From NCBI GenBank assembly GCA_007922305.1, contig ML677333.1, positions 12,132,502 to 12,196,501 on the forward strand: a DNA stretch of 64,000 nt, in the 5' to 3' direction. The stretch is from Dermatemys mawii. Its lineage: Eukaryota > Chordata > Testudines > Dermatemydidae. Positions 49,268 to 61,373 of the stretch are shown here, in pieces (within the stretch, counting starts at the first letter, position 1; every line of letters begins with the position of its first letter). Below the pieces are notes generated by a model. The model ran no database searches and was not told the DNA's origin. It was given only the letters and a program-made list of their open reading frames with translations. Position numbers and translations under genes: made by a program.

Positions 49268-49475
49268 AAAGGAGGAGGTGGATTTTCCATTGCTTAAAGT
49301 GTTTAAATCAATACTGAGTATCTTAGTAAAAGCTGTGCTCTAGCATAACTAGGCATTATGAGCTCAAGGCAGGAATTACTGAGTGAAATTCTATGACCTG
49401 TGTCATGCAGGGGGTCAGGCTATATGACCATAATGATCTCTTCTGGCCTTAAAAGTTATGAATCTCTATAAAAAT
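49268..49475 (+). mobile_element. CR1 3'-end fragment
   Basis: Ends with gcagggggtcaggctatatg, accataatgatctcttctgg and ccttaaaagttatgaatc, the plus-strand CR1 3' terminus (…aggtcagactagatgat… tctatga). Upstream gtgtttaaatcaatactg fits the last ORF2 codons of the same subfamily. Confidence 0.8.
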
Positions 49476-49854
49476 ATTTATTTTAAGATTCACTCTTGTC
49501 AACTGACCAAGTCCTGAATGCATGATTAGGCCAAAAGAAGCTAATTACCTGAACTTCAAAGAGTCAATCGAAATTTCATACCTCAGGATAAAGTAATTTA
49601 CTCTGTGGAAGTGTTCATTATAGTTATTTATTCTATGGAATAAGACATAGATTTCAACAGCTACCACAACATCAAAAATAATGTGGCAGATTCTGATTTC
49701 AGTTATATCAGAGTAATTCCAGTGCTGGCAATGAAGCTATTTGGAATTTACATGTGTGTAAATAAGATAAGGATCTACCCCAATATACTGCATGAAGTAG
49801 TACTCATAATACCTAATAGGCCTCCTAGTGTTCTAACATAGCGGTGGAGAATAA

Positions 49855-49970
49855 TTCAACCTACTGCAGGAATTACTGGGGGAAATTGTATGGCTTGGGT
49901 CATGCAGGAGATCAGACTAGATGACCATAGTGGTCCCGTATGGCTTTAAAATCTATGCATCTATTAAGTG
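49855..49970 (+). mobile_element. CR1 3'-end fragment
   Basis: ggcttgggtcatgcaggaga, tcagactagatgaccatag and tggctttaaaatctatgc reproduce the CR1 tail. It lies in the same orientation as, and about 0.5 kb from, the similar fragment at 49268. Confidence 0.8.
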
Positions 49971-50251
49971 AAGACAAATGTTACAATTAATCAACTACTT
50001 TTACTCTACTGTAACCCAAAGCATTAGTTATGAAAAACTGCACTCGCAAAACATGTTTCTTTATGTTGTTTTTTATTATTGTTCAGCATGACTGTGCTCT
50101 AGAATAATAATCAGTCACTCATCTTAATTTCGTATTGATTGTTATATGTCAGCCAAATCCTGAAATCCTTACTGACATTTTTATCAGATCCTAAATTAGT
50201 TAGGCCTGCGTAAACAGCAAATAAAGACTTCAGGACTTGACCCAGTATATG

Positions 50252-50949
50252 TGTGGTGATCATTAGGGTATTTGGTCTGTTTAAGTATGAGGTATGTGGG
50301 AACTAAAATATGTGAGTGGAAGTGGTATAATAGTGTGAAACCTAAGGACTCCGTGAGGGCCTACTGGGTTGCTAAGAGCCACCCAGAATGTTGGTTCAAA
50401 AGTCAGCTGTAGGAAGAGGCCCTCAGAGGAGCGAGTGTATAGACTTGCCCGCTGGAAGTGTTTTTGTCTGGACTGATTGAAATTGCCAAGAAAGCTCGCT
50501 CCAGACTCCTCTGAGAGACTGGTCCATCCAGGATGACAAAGTTCCAGGCTCCTGTGAGATCAGACTGGAGAACATCAGAGTCTGGGGCTCATGAAAAGGA
50601 AACCTGAATGGGGGTATGAAATAAGATTTCCAGGGATTGAAGAGTACAATTGACATTGCAAAATGACTCATACTGGAGTTCATTCATAGGTTTTAATTGT
50701 AAATAACAAGTTGCATGTTGGTTAATTCAGTCCAGAGTGGAGTTGTGGTAAATAGGGATTTCTGCAGCAGCCTTCAAAGAACACCTACCATGCCTCTTCG
50801 GGGACCCCTGCTCCTGGAGATGGGACCTTGTAACAAGGAAGCAGAGGGACAGGTGCCCTGAGGTAAAATTTCCAAATGAGAAGTTTGGTGGTGGCTGCAG
50901 ATATCCAAGGAAGGAAACCCAGGGTTGTGGGAAACCCTGGGTCGTCACA
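50252..50949 (+). repeat. LTR-like block (candidate)
   Basis: Starts TGTGGTGATCA and ends GGTCGTCACA, an inverted, TG...CA-type pair. The block is less AT-rich than its flanks and non-coding. No polyadenylation signal, primer-binding site or partner LTR was found, and a flanking duplication is unclear. The minus-strand frames inside are motif-free. Confidence 0.35.
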
Positions 50950-53900
50950 GTAAGTAATCAGAAAGTCAAGTTATATCTCTAGTGGAGAAACATATGGTAT
51001 GCTTGTTACTTATAGCTGAAATAGCAACAGAGTGAATAATAATGGCTGGCATACAGTATCTCTGTGGATAGATTTAAAAGTCTTAAAATGGAAAAGCAAT
51101 TGTGTAATTCTTTTTAGAATATGAAATTATTATAATTGTGGAAATGTAAACAGGATACATTATATAGGTTATTTTATATGTTAGGTCTTGGGCACATTCT
51201 GTTTGGCTGAGTGTAGCTGCGAGCCATGTCTGATGTGTGTTTTAGGCACTGAGACACATGTATTGAAGCCGAAGCCTACAAAAACAGAGACACTTAGAAC
51301 CTATGGTAAAAAGATAACATATGCTAACAATACCACTTATTGTAAAGTCAAACATAATGGTAAAGCCATCCTAAAAACATCTTTATTAACAGTTATAGAT
51401 GATGTAGTGGTTGAACTTTTTTCTTGAATGAATAATAGCAACTGTTAAATCTATTTGAGGTATTAAGTAATTTACAAGTAGTTAAAAATATAAATAAAGT
51501 GGCAATTTTGAAATTTACACATTCTTTGGTTCCACAATATGCTTTTCATTATTGCACAGTGCCTTGAAGAATGGAACCAATAAAGCTAATGTTTAGTCAT
51601 GTGTAGTATAGATTGTTTACTGTACTTGATACAGTGATTTGGATAAAGACCTTTGCACTGAGAAAGATTAATCTGTTTAAACAAAGACAACTCAGATCTG
51701 ATCTTCCAGATGAGGTGTTAAGAAGGAACACATTTCTTCCCTCTCTCCCCGCGGAGTTAGTTTATAGTCAGAAATGTACCAGCATATACTTTTAAAGTAA
51801 TCATGATGAACTTCCACACTAGAAACTGTTCTGAGAGAAACCTGAATACTACCTAACAAAGCCGGTTGACTATTACAAAAAAAAATGTGTGCATATTTTC
51901 ATGAAGTAGCAAAGTTAGTTTATTGATGGGGTTATATTATTCTTTAGACATAGATGGCTGCCAAAGCCCTTTAATGTTAGGTATGTTTAAGGAAACATTT
52001 TGTACTGACTTTAGTATGCTATTTGCCTAACCAGCTAACAGCTAATCTAGTCTGACTGTCGTGAAATGTCACTAGATTCCTTGTGCCTCCTCATATTATA
52101 TAGTCCATTGTCATCATCATTCCTGTCTCATTGACCATCACCCCATTCATTTGGTGACATTTTAAATCTTTCCCATACATGTCTCCATTGACAGTATGGA
52201 TTACCAAGGGCAAACAACTAGAGTCCGCCCCTACAAGGGTCAAAATAATAAAGGGAATAAGATGCACTAAAATTACTGAGGGTGATCAGAATTAATGCTT
52301 GAGAAGAAATAAAACTGTGAGCAGACGCAAATCAATAGATTGGGACTTCCCTGAGGAATGATGGAAATGCTTTAGAATAATGGCCCAATTATTTAATTCT
52401 GAATTCAGTGAAAATCCTATAAAAGTACTTAAAAGATCCCCATTAACACCAAATGAGCTCATCGAGATTAATGTTATTAAAACAGTTGCCAAACAGTTTA
52501 GTAATGATTAAGTCTTTTATCTCAGGTAATAAATTTATAACATCCTAGAAATAGTTCTAATAAAGCAGGAAAATAAAACTTTGTTTTATTTTTACTCTTC
52601 CTAATCTATTTTCATCCCTCTCCTTCTCCTTCCCACCAAATCAGCCCAAGTCATCTGTATATGTTTTTGCCCCCTAATCTTAAGGGATGCACAAGAATTT
52701 ACGCAAAAAATTTAGGTCCCTAAATTTAAGGCACCTAAAGCCATATTTAGACATTTAAAGAAAATTAAGGTGCTAGATCCTGAAACCAAAACCCCTGATG
52801 TCATTTAAAAGCTTGTCATTGACTTCAATGGGTTTTGGATATGGCCATAAATCCAGATTTAAGTACCAAGTTTTAGGTCACCAGTATGAAAATGCTAACA
52901 AAAATCCCAGTGATGCCATAGCTTCTTCTTCTTGTGGGTTTCAAAAAAGAGCCTGGGGTGGGACTTTAAGACTTGCCCAAGACATGGACCAGATTGTGGC
53001 TGACCATGCATAGGTGAATAAGTGGATGAAGACAGTTAAAGAGTCTTTGCATCTTCTCATAAGGGCCAGCCACTGTGTGTCTGGGGAGCAGAGTAATTTC
53101 AGGTGAGCCATCGTCCCCATCCCCAAAATGGGATGAAGAGGAAATCAGGATAGGTTATGGGCAGAGCCAGGACACTGCCCTTCCTCCTCCTAAGTCAGCA
53201 AAACCTACTGGATGTTAGGATAGGGCGCATACTGCAGTCATAGGGTTCGCTGTGTTGCTAGTGCAGCCTACACTCTAACAGAGCACTAAGGGGGATTTAC
53301 GCTGTCAGCCAGAATTCTGGCTTGGTCTTCTGCAGCAGCCTAATACCTCTGTACATATACTGTCTCTTTCTCTCTCCCCCAGCATATGGGTGTGCCTCAA
53401 AGGTACAGTCTCACACTAACTGTGTACTAAAAACAAGTACAGCACTGCAAATGTAGACCCAGAAGACAATTTACTTTCCTCAGAAGGGACTCACTTTTTC
53501 TTCTCCCCAGCCTGTTAGCCTCAGAACTTAAGGTGCAAAATTAATTTCAAGGGCTCAGCCTTCCTCCATTGCAGGACTCAAGAAAACTCCAGGCAAATTG
53601 GCTTCTTCTGATCTATCTCTCTGGTGTCTCTAAGGTGCCTATCACTATTCAGGTGCCGTTTCTAAAAAAGAAAATGTGACTGATTCTTTATGTACAAGGA
53701 GATTTTATTTACATGAGACCTTAAAAACCAGCATCCCATCTGCTGTGTAAGGACATTAAAAGTCTTGCATTTCCTACAAGAAGAGGTTCTTATTGTTCTA
53801 AATTCGCAATTGTTGTGCTCTACATAGGTTGGTTGTTGCCCTGGTTGCATTTCAGTGGTGCTATGCAAACTCTGGTTAAAAAAATTATTTTCCTTTAGGT

Positions 53901-54540
53901 TTGATAGATACTATGTACATATAAAATTGCTCTGAGATAACACCTGCAGGTCTTACTCACTTTTACTCTGCCCTATTACCTGTCATAGAAGTAACTGGGA
54001 GAGTTCTCTGAATAAGGACTGAGTGGAAACAGTCAAGACTCAGGATTTGCCCCTTAATATCATTCTGTATCTGCAGGCTGTACTGACATGGAGGGTGATA
54101 TGCCATGCCTTGTGCACAATACCAAAACGATCGTTGTGCAAAGAAACAAAACATGCCCTGGTCTAAATGACTGTAGCCTGCTTTTAGTGCATCTTCAAGT
54201 TGCAAGTGTAATTTCCAGCCTGTGTAACATACACGCATTCGCTTTGATCAAGCAGGATGGGCCAGCCACTTCAAATAAAGAACCTAGGGTCCTGCGAGGG
54301 AGTGGAGATATAATTCCAGCTCAAAATGTAGATTCAGCCTTCGTGTTTATGCTGTCTGCATGAAGCCAAATTGGGACTGGGGGCTAGTGCTTGTGCAGCT
54401 ACAGGATGACAGGTGCAAGCAGCATGACCCTTGGGCAGCAAAGTTGCATTCCTTACCCTCACCTAAGTGCAGGAATCTCTCCCTGTGAGTGCCTTTAGGT
54501 ATATGATCCATAGCTGTTTGCAATGTTGTTCTAGCTGTGT
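50950..54540. other. unassigned intergenic sequence
   Basis: No gene recognised. A repeat-like patch at 52690-52860 contains taggtccctaaatttaagg and cattgacttcaatgggtttt, a decayed palindromic MITE. The rest is AT-rich. Confidence 0.45.
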
Positions 54541-55088
54541 GGCCTCAGGATATGAAAGAGACAAGGTAGGCAAGGTGATATTTTTTATTGGACCAACTTC
54601 TGTTGGCAAAACGGATGAGCTTTTGAGATTCACAATGATCTTCTTCAGGTCTGATCAAGGTAATATGAGTGTCTGAGCTAAGCACAAGATAGGACAGATT
54701 CTTAAACATAAGCCAAGAAGTTTACATATGCTGTAGGAGACCACTGAAAATGAATTGGGCCATTGAGGATTAGACCACTTAAGTGGCCTACGGCATAAGT
54801 GAACCCCTTAATGCTTAACAGTCTTGGTATTGGCCACTGTGGGAGACAGGATACTGGGCTAGATGGACCATTCGCTGACCCAGTGCTCTTATATGCTTTC
54901 TAACCCTCAGTTGCCCACTTAATTTTACAGGATGCGTGACCCCCTTAAGCTTAACAATCTGTCCTAACTTGTTTTTAGCTCAGCCAGACATGAAGAAGAG
55001 CTCTGTGAAGCTTGAAAGCTTGTCTCTTCTGCCAACAGAAGTTGTTCCAATAAAAGATACTACCTGGCCTATGTCTTCTGGGATATCA
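54541..55088. repeat. inverted pair of a PLE-related repeat around a CR1 tail
   Basis: The left arm (54541-54705) is a minus-strand copy of the repeat and the right arm (54936-55088) a plus-strand copy. Matching pairs include ccaacttctgttggc / gccaacagaagttg, tttattggacc / ttccaataaaag, and gtctgagcta...aggacagatt / aatctgtcct...agctcagccagac. The arms head inward with the 5' part of the repeat. Between them, 54829-54895 is a plus-strand CR1 3' tail (ccactgtgggagacagg, atactgggctagatggacc). A 25-bp direct repeat (54799-54824 and 54936-54960) also occurs. PLE copies are known for inverted partial duplications, and this layout is consistent with that. Confidence 0.8.
54986..55025 (+). ncRNA. 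hammerhead-core-like RNA motif, copy 3
   Basis: A 40-nt fold. Outer helix AGAC (54986-54989) with GUCU (55022-55025). Strand A-UGAAGAA (54990-54997; first base expected C). Inner helix GAGCU (54998-55002) with AGCUU (55009-55013), including one G.U pair, and loop CUGUGA. Strand GAAAGCUU (55014-55021). The unpaired strands match the hammerhead core (CUGANGA and GAAA), except that C3 is mutated in this copy and one extra A precedes the inner helix. Probably inactive here. Confidence 0.55.
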
Positions 55089-56085
55089 GTCAGGCAAAAG
55101 GGATGAGGAGGAGGCAGGGTCATTGCGTTGTGCACTCTGAACCAACCAGCAGACCTGATTTGGGCTGCACCCTCTGAAGTAGTGGTGTAGTGAGGATGGC
55201 GCCCTGTGATAAGAAGCCTCCTAGGAAATTTTGTGCCTCAGAAGCACAATGTCTTCAGCTCTGCCATTGTGGTAGTACAACTCCACACTGCACCTAGAGC
55301 ATGATCTAAATCCCACTGTAGTCAATGGGTCTCTTTGGATCAGGCCACCAATACAGAGCAGCACATAATGATGTTCACAGGATTTTCACTGGACATGAAG
55401 CTTTGATGTTAGTGTTTGTTGATCTCAGCAGAGTTTGGGGTCAGAAGTGCATTTGCCATTAGTTGTGCTCCTTCACACAGCCACCTGGAGTGTACTGAAG
55501 CAGACAGGAAAGAAGGATGTATTCGATTTGGCTTTCAAGTGGGTGCAGACTTGGTTCTTGGTGATTTTATAGCAGCAACAAATTAAATGTAATTTAAGAA
55601 AAATCAAATAATTTCTTTTTTTGAGTCAAGTATTTTTAAAAGTCACAATAGACTTGTACATCACCAGTGGTTTTCCACTTTGACAGTTCTTGTAGAACAT
55701 GAAAGATACCTTGAAATTGTGTGTGTGTAAGAGTGAAATTTCTTTACATTTCATAGATTTTTCCCCCTCATCCCTCATTTTGCAAAATGTAGCCATTATC
55801 TGATGGCAGTTTGCATTTCAGTAATCTGGGGGTAACTTGCAAAACATTTCCATTTCCAAACACCTTGACATTTCAGCAGTGAACAGTGATTATCCTCCAC
55901 CCATCCCAAGTTTGGACTCAGGAGCAATGCTGTGTGCTTTCTCATGGCTTTGTCCAAGAGAAATCCAGGTGTATTGTAATTGGCCTACATCTATCTACAC
56001 TACTAAATAACATAATGGAAGTGACTAGCTGTTTTTCTCCCATTTATTTTTGAACTGCTCTCCACAACACACACACACAGACAGA
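55089..56085. other. unassigned sequence
   Basis: No gene recognised. At about 55300-55345 a decayed palindromic-MITE phrase occurs (tcccactgtagtcaatggg). A (CA)n tract followed by cagacagacag lies at 56067-56088. Confidence 0.45.
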
Positions 56086-56276
56086 CAGGGCCTTTAAGGT
56101 CAGAAGGGACCATTATGATCATCTAGTCTGACCTCCTGCACAATACAGGCCACAATCTTACCCATAGATTTCTGCCCCAGATCCCTAAATGGCCCCACAA
56201 GAATTGAACTTACAACCCTGGGTTTTGCAGGCCAATGCTCAAACTGCTCAGTTGTTCCTGCTGCCCTCCCCACCAA
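56086..56276 (-). mobile_element. tRNA-derived SINE with CR1-like tail (Cry type)
   Basis: Read on the minus strand, the head contains the A-box region (caactgagcagtttgagc, expected tagctcagtggtttgagc) and the B-box region (gggttgtaagttcaattc). It is followed by gtggggccatttagggatct and a tail (aggaggtcagactagatgat, catttggtcc-type) identical in layout to the CR1 3' end. This head-plus-LINE-tail structure is that of the cryptodiran turtle SINE (tortoise PolIII/Cry). Such SINEs borrow the partner LINE's 3' end for retrotransposition. This is strong evidence for a turtle genome. Confidence 0.85.
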
Positions 56277-58394
56277 AAGCTAGGGACCTGAATGTTGATC
56301 CCCAGGTCTTCAGAGTATTGTGTACTGTCTATATGCAAATGTGTGAGCCTACCCATTCAGCACTCATTTGCAGGATTGGGCCTAAAATCCAATAGTAGAA
56401 GTTCATACCCCTCCTCCATATATACTGCCTTCAGACACCAGGAAACTCATGTTCTCTATGTCTGACTAAAAATGTTCAGCATCTGATAAGTGACATTAAT
56501 GCCTAGGAATTGAGCAGCCCAGTACTGTAGCCCCACTGGCAAAATTATCAGTGAGAAAATACTGCAGGATTTGACTGTGCCTGTTTCTTCCCAATGAAAA
56601 GTAATAGCTGTTTGTTCTGTGTATTAAGATAAAAAATGAGAACAGTTCTATTCATTTGCACAAGCTTCATGAACATTTAGTAAGCTGTGAGGGGGAAAGA
56701 GGAGGATTATGAACCAACTAATAGGAAATAACAACTAAGCTGCAAAGATGACCTCATAGTTTATTAGAATTACTTAAACACTTCAGACATATATCCAAAC
56801 TCAATGGAGAATTTTCAGTACTAAGTGCCTGTGAAAATCATCTTTTCAGTTACGATAAAATCAAATAACCACCTGACCTAACATAGGACTGTTTTACTCA
56901 TCTTCATAGACACAGGGTCTAAATAAAGCCTCTCTCATAATTAGCTATGCTGAAACAATCTTGGGTATCACATGGTGATGCATATGCTTTAGTGGCTCTG
57001 CATCCGGAGAGAAAGCTAACCAGAACCACAGGATATTTCAGACCTCTGGGGGAGGGAAGTGAGCAATGCTGCTGTGGAAAGGAGCTGGAAACAGTCCAGC
57101 TTCCCCAGGCCAGTCAGTCATGAATATCCTGCCTTGGCCACAGAGGGCCTGTGGAGGAAGCAGGCTCACAACAATTGGGAAAGGTTTGTAACCACAGGAG
57201 TCAAATGAATGAAGCCAAGAGTCTGCCAAGTGATGCAATTCATGGGGAAAAAAAATCTGCAGCTCCTACACAGGAGCATTCATCATTCACTGTGACCTTC
57301 CTGGAATGTGCTGACAGACACAAAGCGTTTTGTATGACATTCTGCCAGTGAACTGGAATGACTGCGGCTTGAAGTATTGTTTTCTAGCAGCAGGGCACCA
57401 TCTTCTGGAGAGTGCATAGAATGGCTCAGCAGTTTCTTGCTTGGCTTTGGCCCATCTGATGGTGTTTTTGAGAATGATGTGCCATCCCTTTGAAAATGCT
57501 TTAGAGAAAGGTTTTCAAGGCTCAACTTAAAAGCAGTCACTGTTTCAATTCAACACAAATGCCAAGTATTCTGTGTGTCAGAAAGAGATGTTAAAATGGA
57601 GGGTGGCTGCAATAGAACTAGAAGAGAAGCTACAGTAGAGAGGGTAATGCAGAGAGAGATGTCCTGGTGATAAGCATAGTATAAAGTCAGGGGTAAATGG
57701 ATGGCAAGAGAGAAAACACATTATCAAACAAGCAAGGTATATTCCGGGATCATTTGTACTTTTCTACTTGAAGAGGTCTGTTGCTCAGATCCAGTGTGTG
57801 GCAAACTTCTCTGGGTGATTTAAGCTAGGATTTTCAAAGAAACCTAAGGGAACTGGACATGCAACTTTCTTAGGCTCCTAATTCTAGCTTTAGTCTCAGT
57901 TCACATGGCAATTAAGTAAAATCTGCCACTTCTCCACCTCAACCCGTCAGCATCCTCTGTGCACAGCTGCAAACCCTACACACTCGAGAGCATGGATAGT
58001 TCTCCCTGTGAGCGCACCGTGATACAAGCCTCCCTCCTGCTGCAATAGCCACCAGACCTGTGGAGGGAACCACCTGCTGCATTGCCTAAGGGCTGGTGCA
58101 GTACATTCTTTTCTACTGTTTGCCATGGAGCTCAAGGAGAATTTGGGTCTGATTCTCCCTGACCCTGTTTAGTCATTTGCCAAGTCAGTACTAGCTCTTT
58201 GCATGGCACAAGGTGCAAAGCAACGGAGAACCAGGTCCAGCATATCCCTGGATCTGATGTCTGCAAGCCGACGCTTAAGGAGGTCTGGCTCTGCACTGTC
58301 CCCGACATAGGCCTAGGCTTTGTAGGCTCAATCTGGCCCATAAACAATAGGGAAGGATAAGATGGCATGCACTCTTTCCCTTGTAAACATCAGC
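56277..58394. other. unassigned sequence
   Basis: No gene or named repeat recognised. Open frames of 60-85 codons on both strands have no motifs. Confidence 0.45.
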
Positions 58395-58664
58395 ATGTCT
58401 ATGTCTGCAATTAAAAACCCATGGCTGGCCTTTGCCAGTTGATTCAGGGCTAGTGAGGCTGTTTAATTGCAGTGCAGATAGTCAGACTCAGGCTGCGGCC
58501 CAACTCTAGGACCCTGTGCAGTGGGAAGGTCCCAAAGCTTGGTCTTCAGCCTAAACCCAAACAGCTACACCACAATTAAACAGCCCTTAGCCTCAGTCCC
58601 ATAAGCCTCAGTCAGCTGCCACAGGTCAACCATGAGGGTCTAATTGCAGGTAGACATACCTTAA
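58395..58664. mobile_element. foldback MITE with long inverted ends
   Basis: The left arm has tatgtctgcaattaaaaacc, catggctggcctttgcca, gttgattcagggctagtga and ggctgtttaattg. The right arm has the reverse complements in order: caattaaacagccc, ttagcctcagtccc, agtcagctgccacaggtc, aaccatgagggtctaattgc and aggtagacata. The arms are about 75 bp each and enclose about 110 bp of GC-richer loop (gcccaactctaggaccct ... gtcttcagcctaaaccc). A common non-autonomous element in turtles; boundaries are approximate. Confidence 0.85.
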
Positions 58665-60831
58665 ATCAACACAAGGTGCACTTCTGCTGTAGCATACAGT
58701 GGAGTTGGGTTTATTCTTCCCTCTGCAGTGGTACTCTTCCAAACTCTGGGGTGCCCCTGAAAATAATAATCCTCATATAGCTTTTTACATATCACACTTG
58801 TCTGGTCGTGAGATCTGCATTGTTCTTCTGCTAACTGGAGAACAGGGATGATAAGATTTATACAGATTTACACAGCAAGTCATCACTAGATTAGACCCTC
58901 GTTTCAGACTGCAAGGTCCATGCATAATTCACTAGGAGGAAATAACAGATTTGTCTCCCTCTTCATAAAAGAAAAACTGACAACAAAAAGTTAACTTAAT
59001 GAACAATTTATCTCTATGCCGTCAATCCATAATAATAATTCTTGACACCTGGAACAGATTTTTTAGGGCTATTTTACCAATGCTATTTCCTAATGGGCAG
59101 TTCAGAAAATGTGTGTGACTACAGCTTTAACGATAGCGCAGTGAACAGCATGGCTGCAATATGTGTAGCTTTGTGTTCACTGAACCAGGCTAAAACCCAG
59201 TACAATGGAAAATATTTCTGTGGAAAAGTGTTTGGGTTTTTCACTCTGACTTAAAACCAAAGTCTGCTTCATTTCTCACAGTACAGCTGTAAGCTTAGGT
59301 CTCCTGTCCCTGCCACTCATTGTGGTCACTGGGTTCTTCCCATGCCCCTTACTGACAGTAGCCTGCTTATTGGCAGCACTTTCTGGGAATATTCACCCTG
59401 GAGCCCCAAATCTTGGCGCATGTGACCCCAATTCTGTCACTCACCAGTGTGTGTGGGACTGGGCCACGGGGACTGATCTAATAATCACACATATCCAAAT
59501 GTAGCGTGAAGAGAGCAAGCAGTGCTCATTGGAAAATGGCAAGATAATCCAAGCAAACCAGTGAGTAAGCACTGAAAGTCCATCTCTAAGATATGCAGAA
59601 CAGCCTTGCTAGATAGAGAAAAAATTGCAGTTACAGTCATTTAAGCTAGAGAATAAAATCCTTCTTTCCTGGTGGCTCTGCAGTAGCTCATTTTTCTGAG
59701 ACAATCAGAACTGATACTCCAGTTATCTAAAATAAGAATTAACCTCATGGTACATATATAATGAAATATTGGCCAGATCCTCAGCTAGTGTAAAACAGCG
59801 TAACTCCGTTGTTGGCAATTTGTGCCAATTCATATCAACTGAGGATCTGACTCAGTATGTGTTGTGTCAAGGTTAATGCAACTGAATGTCCATCTATTAG
59901 AGTAATTATTAGCTGTAGCAGTAGTTCAGTGACCTAGATATGTATGGAACAAAGACTATCTGGCATTTATATAGTGCCTTTCATTGTGATGTAGCCCAAA
60001 GTGTTTTGCACACAAACAACTATGACCAGAGTCATTTTATGCCCCACTGAAATGCAGCTAAATCTTTATAGGGCTACATCCTCAGCTGGTGTAAATTAGA
60101 ATAATTTCAATTACTTCAGTAGAGCTATACTGCCTTATGCTGACCATCTGGCCCAGAAACCTGCAATACACACCTCGTGGTCCAGGTTATGGATATTAAC
60201 AAGATTTATCAGGAAAGCTGGAGTATCACACCATAGTAATTAAACACAAACATTATTGCTGCCTTAGCAATAAAATCAAAGCTATTTGGTTCCAGTATAA
60301 TAGGCAATTTTTTGTATTCTGTTACTGAAAGGACATGGAAAAGAGGGTGTAGAATGCTTTTAAGAAAGAAATGGCATTTTAAACATTTTAATGTATCTTG
60401 ATAACTACCAAATTTTCAAGAGTTTTGGGGAGCCAGACTTGAGGCCTGATTTTATGAGGGTCGGCATTCAGCATTTCTGCACAACAGGCCTCTTCCAAGA
60501 CATCTTAGGTTGGGCACTGAAAATTTGAGGCCCCTAAAATCATGAGTCACTTTTGAACATCTTGGCATAGGTTAATACATAAAACATCCAATGAGCTAAC
60601 CACCTTTATATGTAATCTTATATATGTAACAAAATGTTATAAAGCCCGTAAGTGTATCAAATTACAAGGTGATTGTAATGCGTTATATTCCTGTTGGATA
60701 ACTAATAAATAAGAATACCTTGCTCTCATATAGCAAATTTCATCAGCAGATCTCAAAGGAGGTAAACAATGTGTTATAACCTTAAATGAGCCACTCATTA
60801 AACAGCCCAGGCAGTGTAGGCAGATCATGTT
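58665..60831. other. unassigned sequence with palindromic elements
   Basis: No gene. Two decayed hairpin elements: 59771-59853 (cagatcctcagctagtgt ... aactgaggatctg) and 60060-60160 (acatcctcagctggtgtaaa ... gctgaccatctgg). A further ggcctgattttatgag / aaaatttgaggcccc inverted phrase lies at 60430-60540, and a SINE-like phrase near 59965-60010 (atatagtgcctttcattg). Confidence 0.5.
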
Positions 60832-61004
60832 CTCTGTATATATAGAGAGATCTTCCTACCATATGTTCCACTCTATACATCTGATGAAGTGGGTTCTAGT
60901 CCATAAAAGTTTATGCTCAAATAAATTGGTTAGTCTCTAAGGTGCCACAAGTATTCCTCGTTCTCTTTGTGGATGCAGACTAACACGGCTACTACTCTGA
61001 AACA
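60832..61004 (+). repeat. PLE leader-like repeat, solitary copy
   Basis: Shares its whole order with the PLE leader at 61369-61500: a CTGATGAA ... hairpin motif, then gttagtct (60929-60936), aaggtgccacaa, and agactaacacggctac (60977-60992). gttagtct and agactaac are 8-base reverse complements in both copies. It lies about 490 bp upstream in the same orientation, so it is either a tandem pseudo-LTR of the same element or a separate short insertion. Confidence 0.8.
60877..60916 (+). ncRNA. hammerhead-core-like RNA motif, copy 1
   Basis: The same 40-nt layout. Outer strands ACAU (60877-60880) and AUGC (60913-60916), three of four pairs kept. CUGAUGAA (60881-60888) is an exact hammerhead core strand plus one A. 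Inner helix GUGGG/UCCAU is held by two G.U wobbles, with loop UUCUAG. The second strand is AAAAGUUU where GAAAGCUU is expected; loss of the G is what CpG decay of ...CACGAAA would give. Probably inactive. Confidence 0.55.
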
Positions 61005-61368
61005 TAGCAGAAGAGTCCTTTAAAGCAAACGTATCCCAAAGTTTTTGAGCGGTATTCCTTGACACTTGGAATTCTCACTGCAGACAATGGGAGGAATGAG
61101 TGTTCAAAGAACATAGGATGATTGATACCTATTTGTTTCCTAAATATCATCTTTGAGAATTTATTTAATTGTTAACCAGGGATAATTTTGTCTTTATTTC
61201 ATTTGACATGTTGGTTTAAATCCCTCTGATTAACTTTAATGATCCAATATGAGAATCACTATAATGTGCCAGTGGTAGAGACCAGCAGCAATTTTCCATC
61301 CCTCAGAGCAACAGGGAAGCAGGAAAGGAATTATGGCTCAGAAGTACAGTGCTTCCAGATACTTCTAC
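61005..61368. other. unassigned spacer between two PLE leader copies
   Basis: No gene. The right end (gtgccagtggtagagaccag, gcaattttccatccctcag) may belong to the element's leader, but I cannot define a boundary. Confidence 0.4.
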
Positions 61369-61373
61369 TACAT

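Noticed and set aside
60881..60918. Hammerhead reading with a longer helix III (A-G-C, UUAU, G-C-U) and cleavage after C
   Set aside because: It leaves helix I unpaired in every copy. The alternative with outer helix GCAU/AUGC or AGAC/GUCU pairs in both families, so it was preferred.
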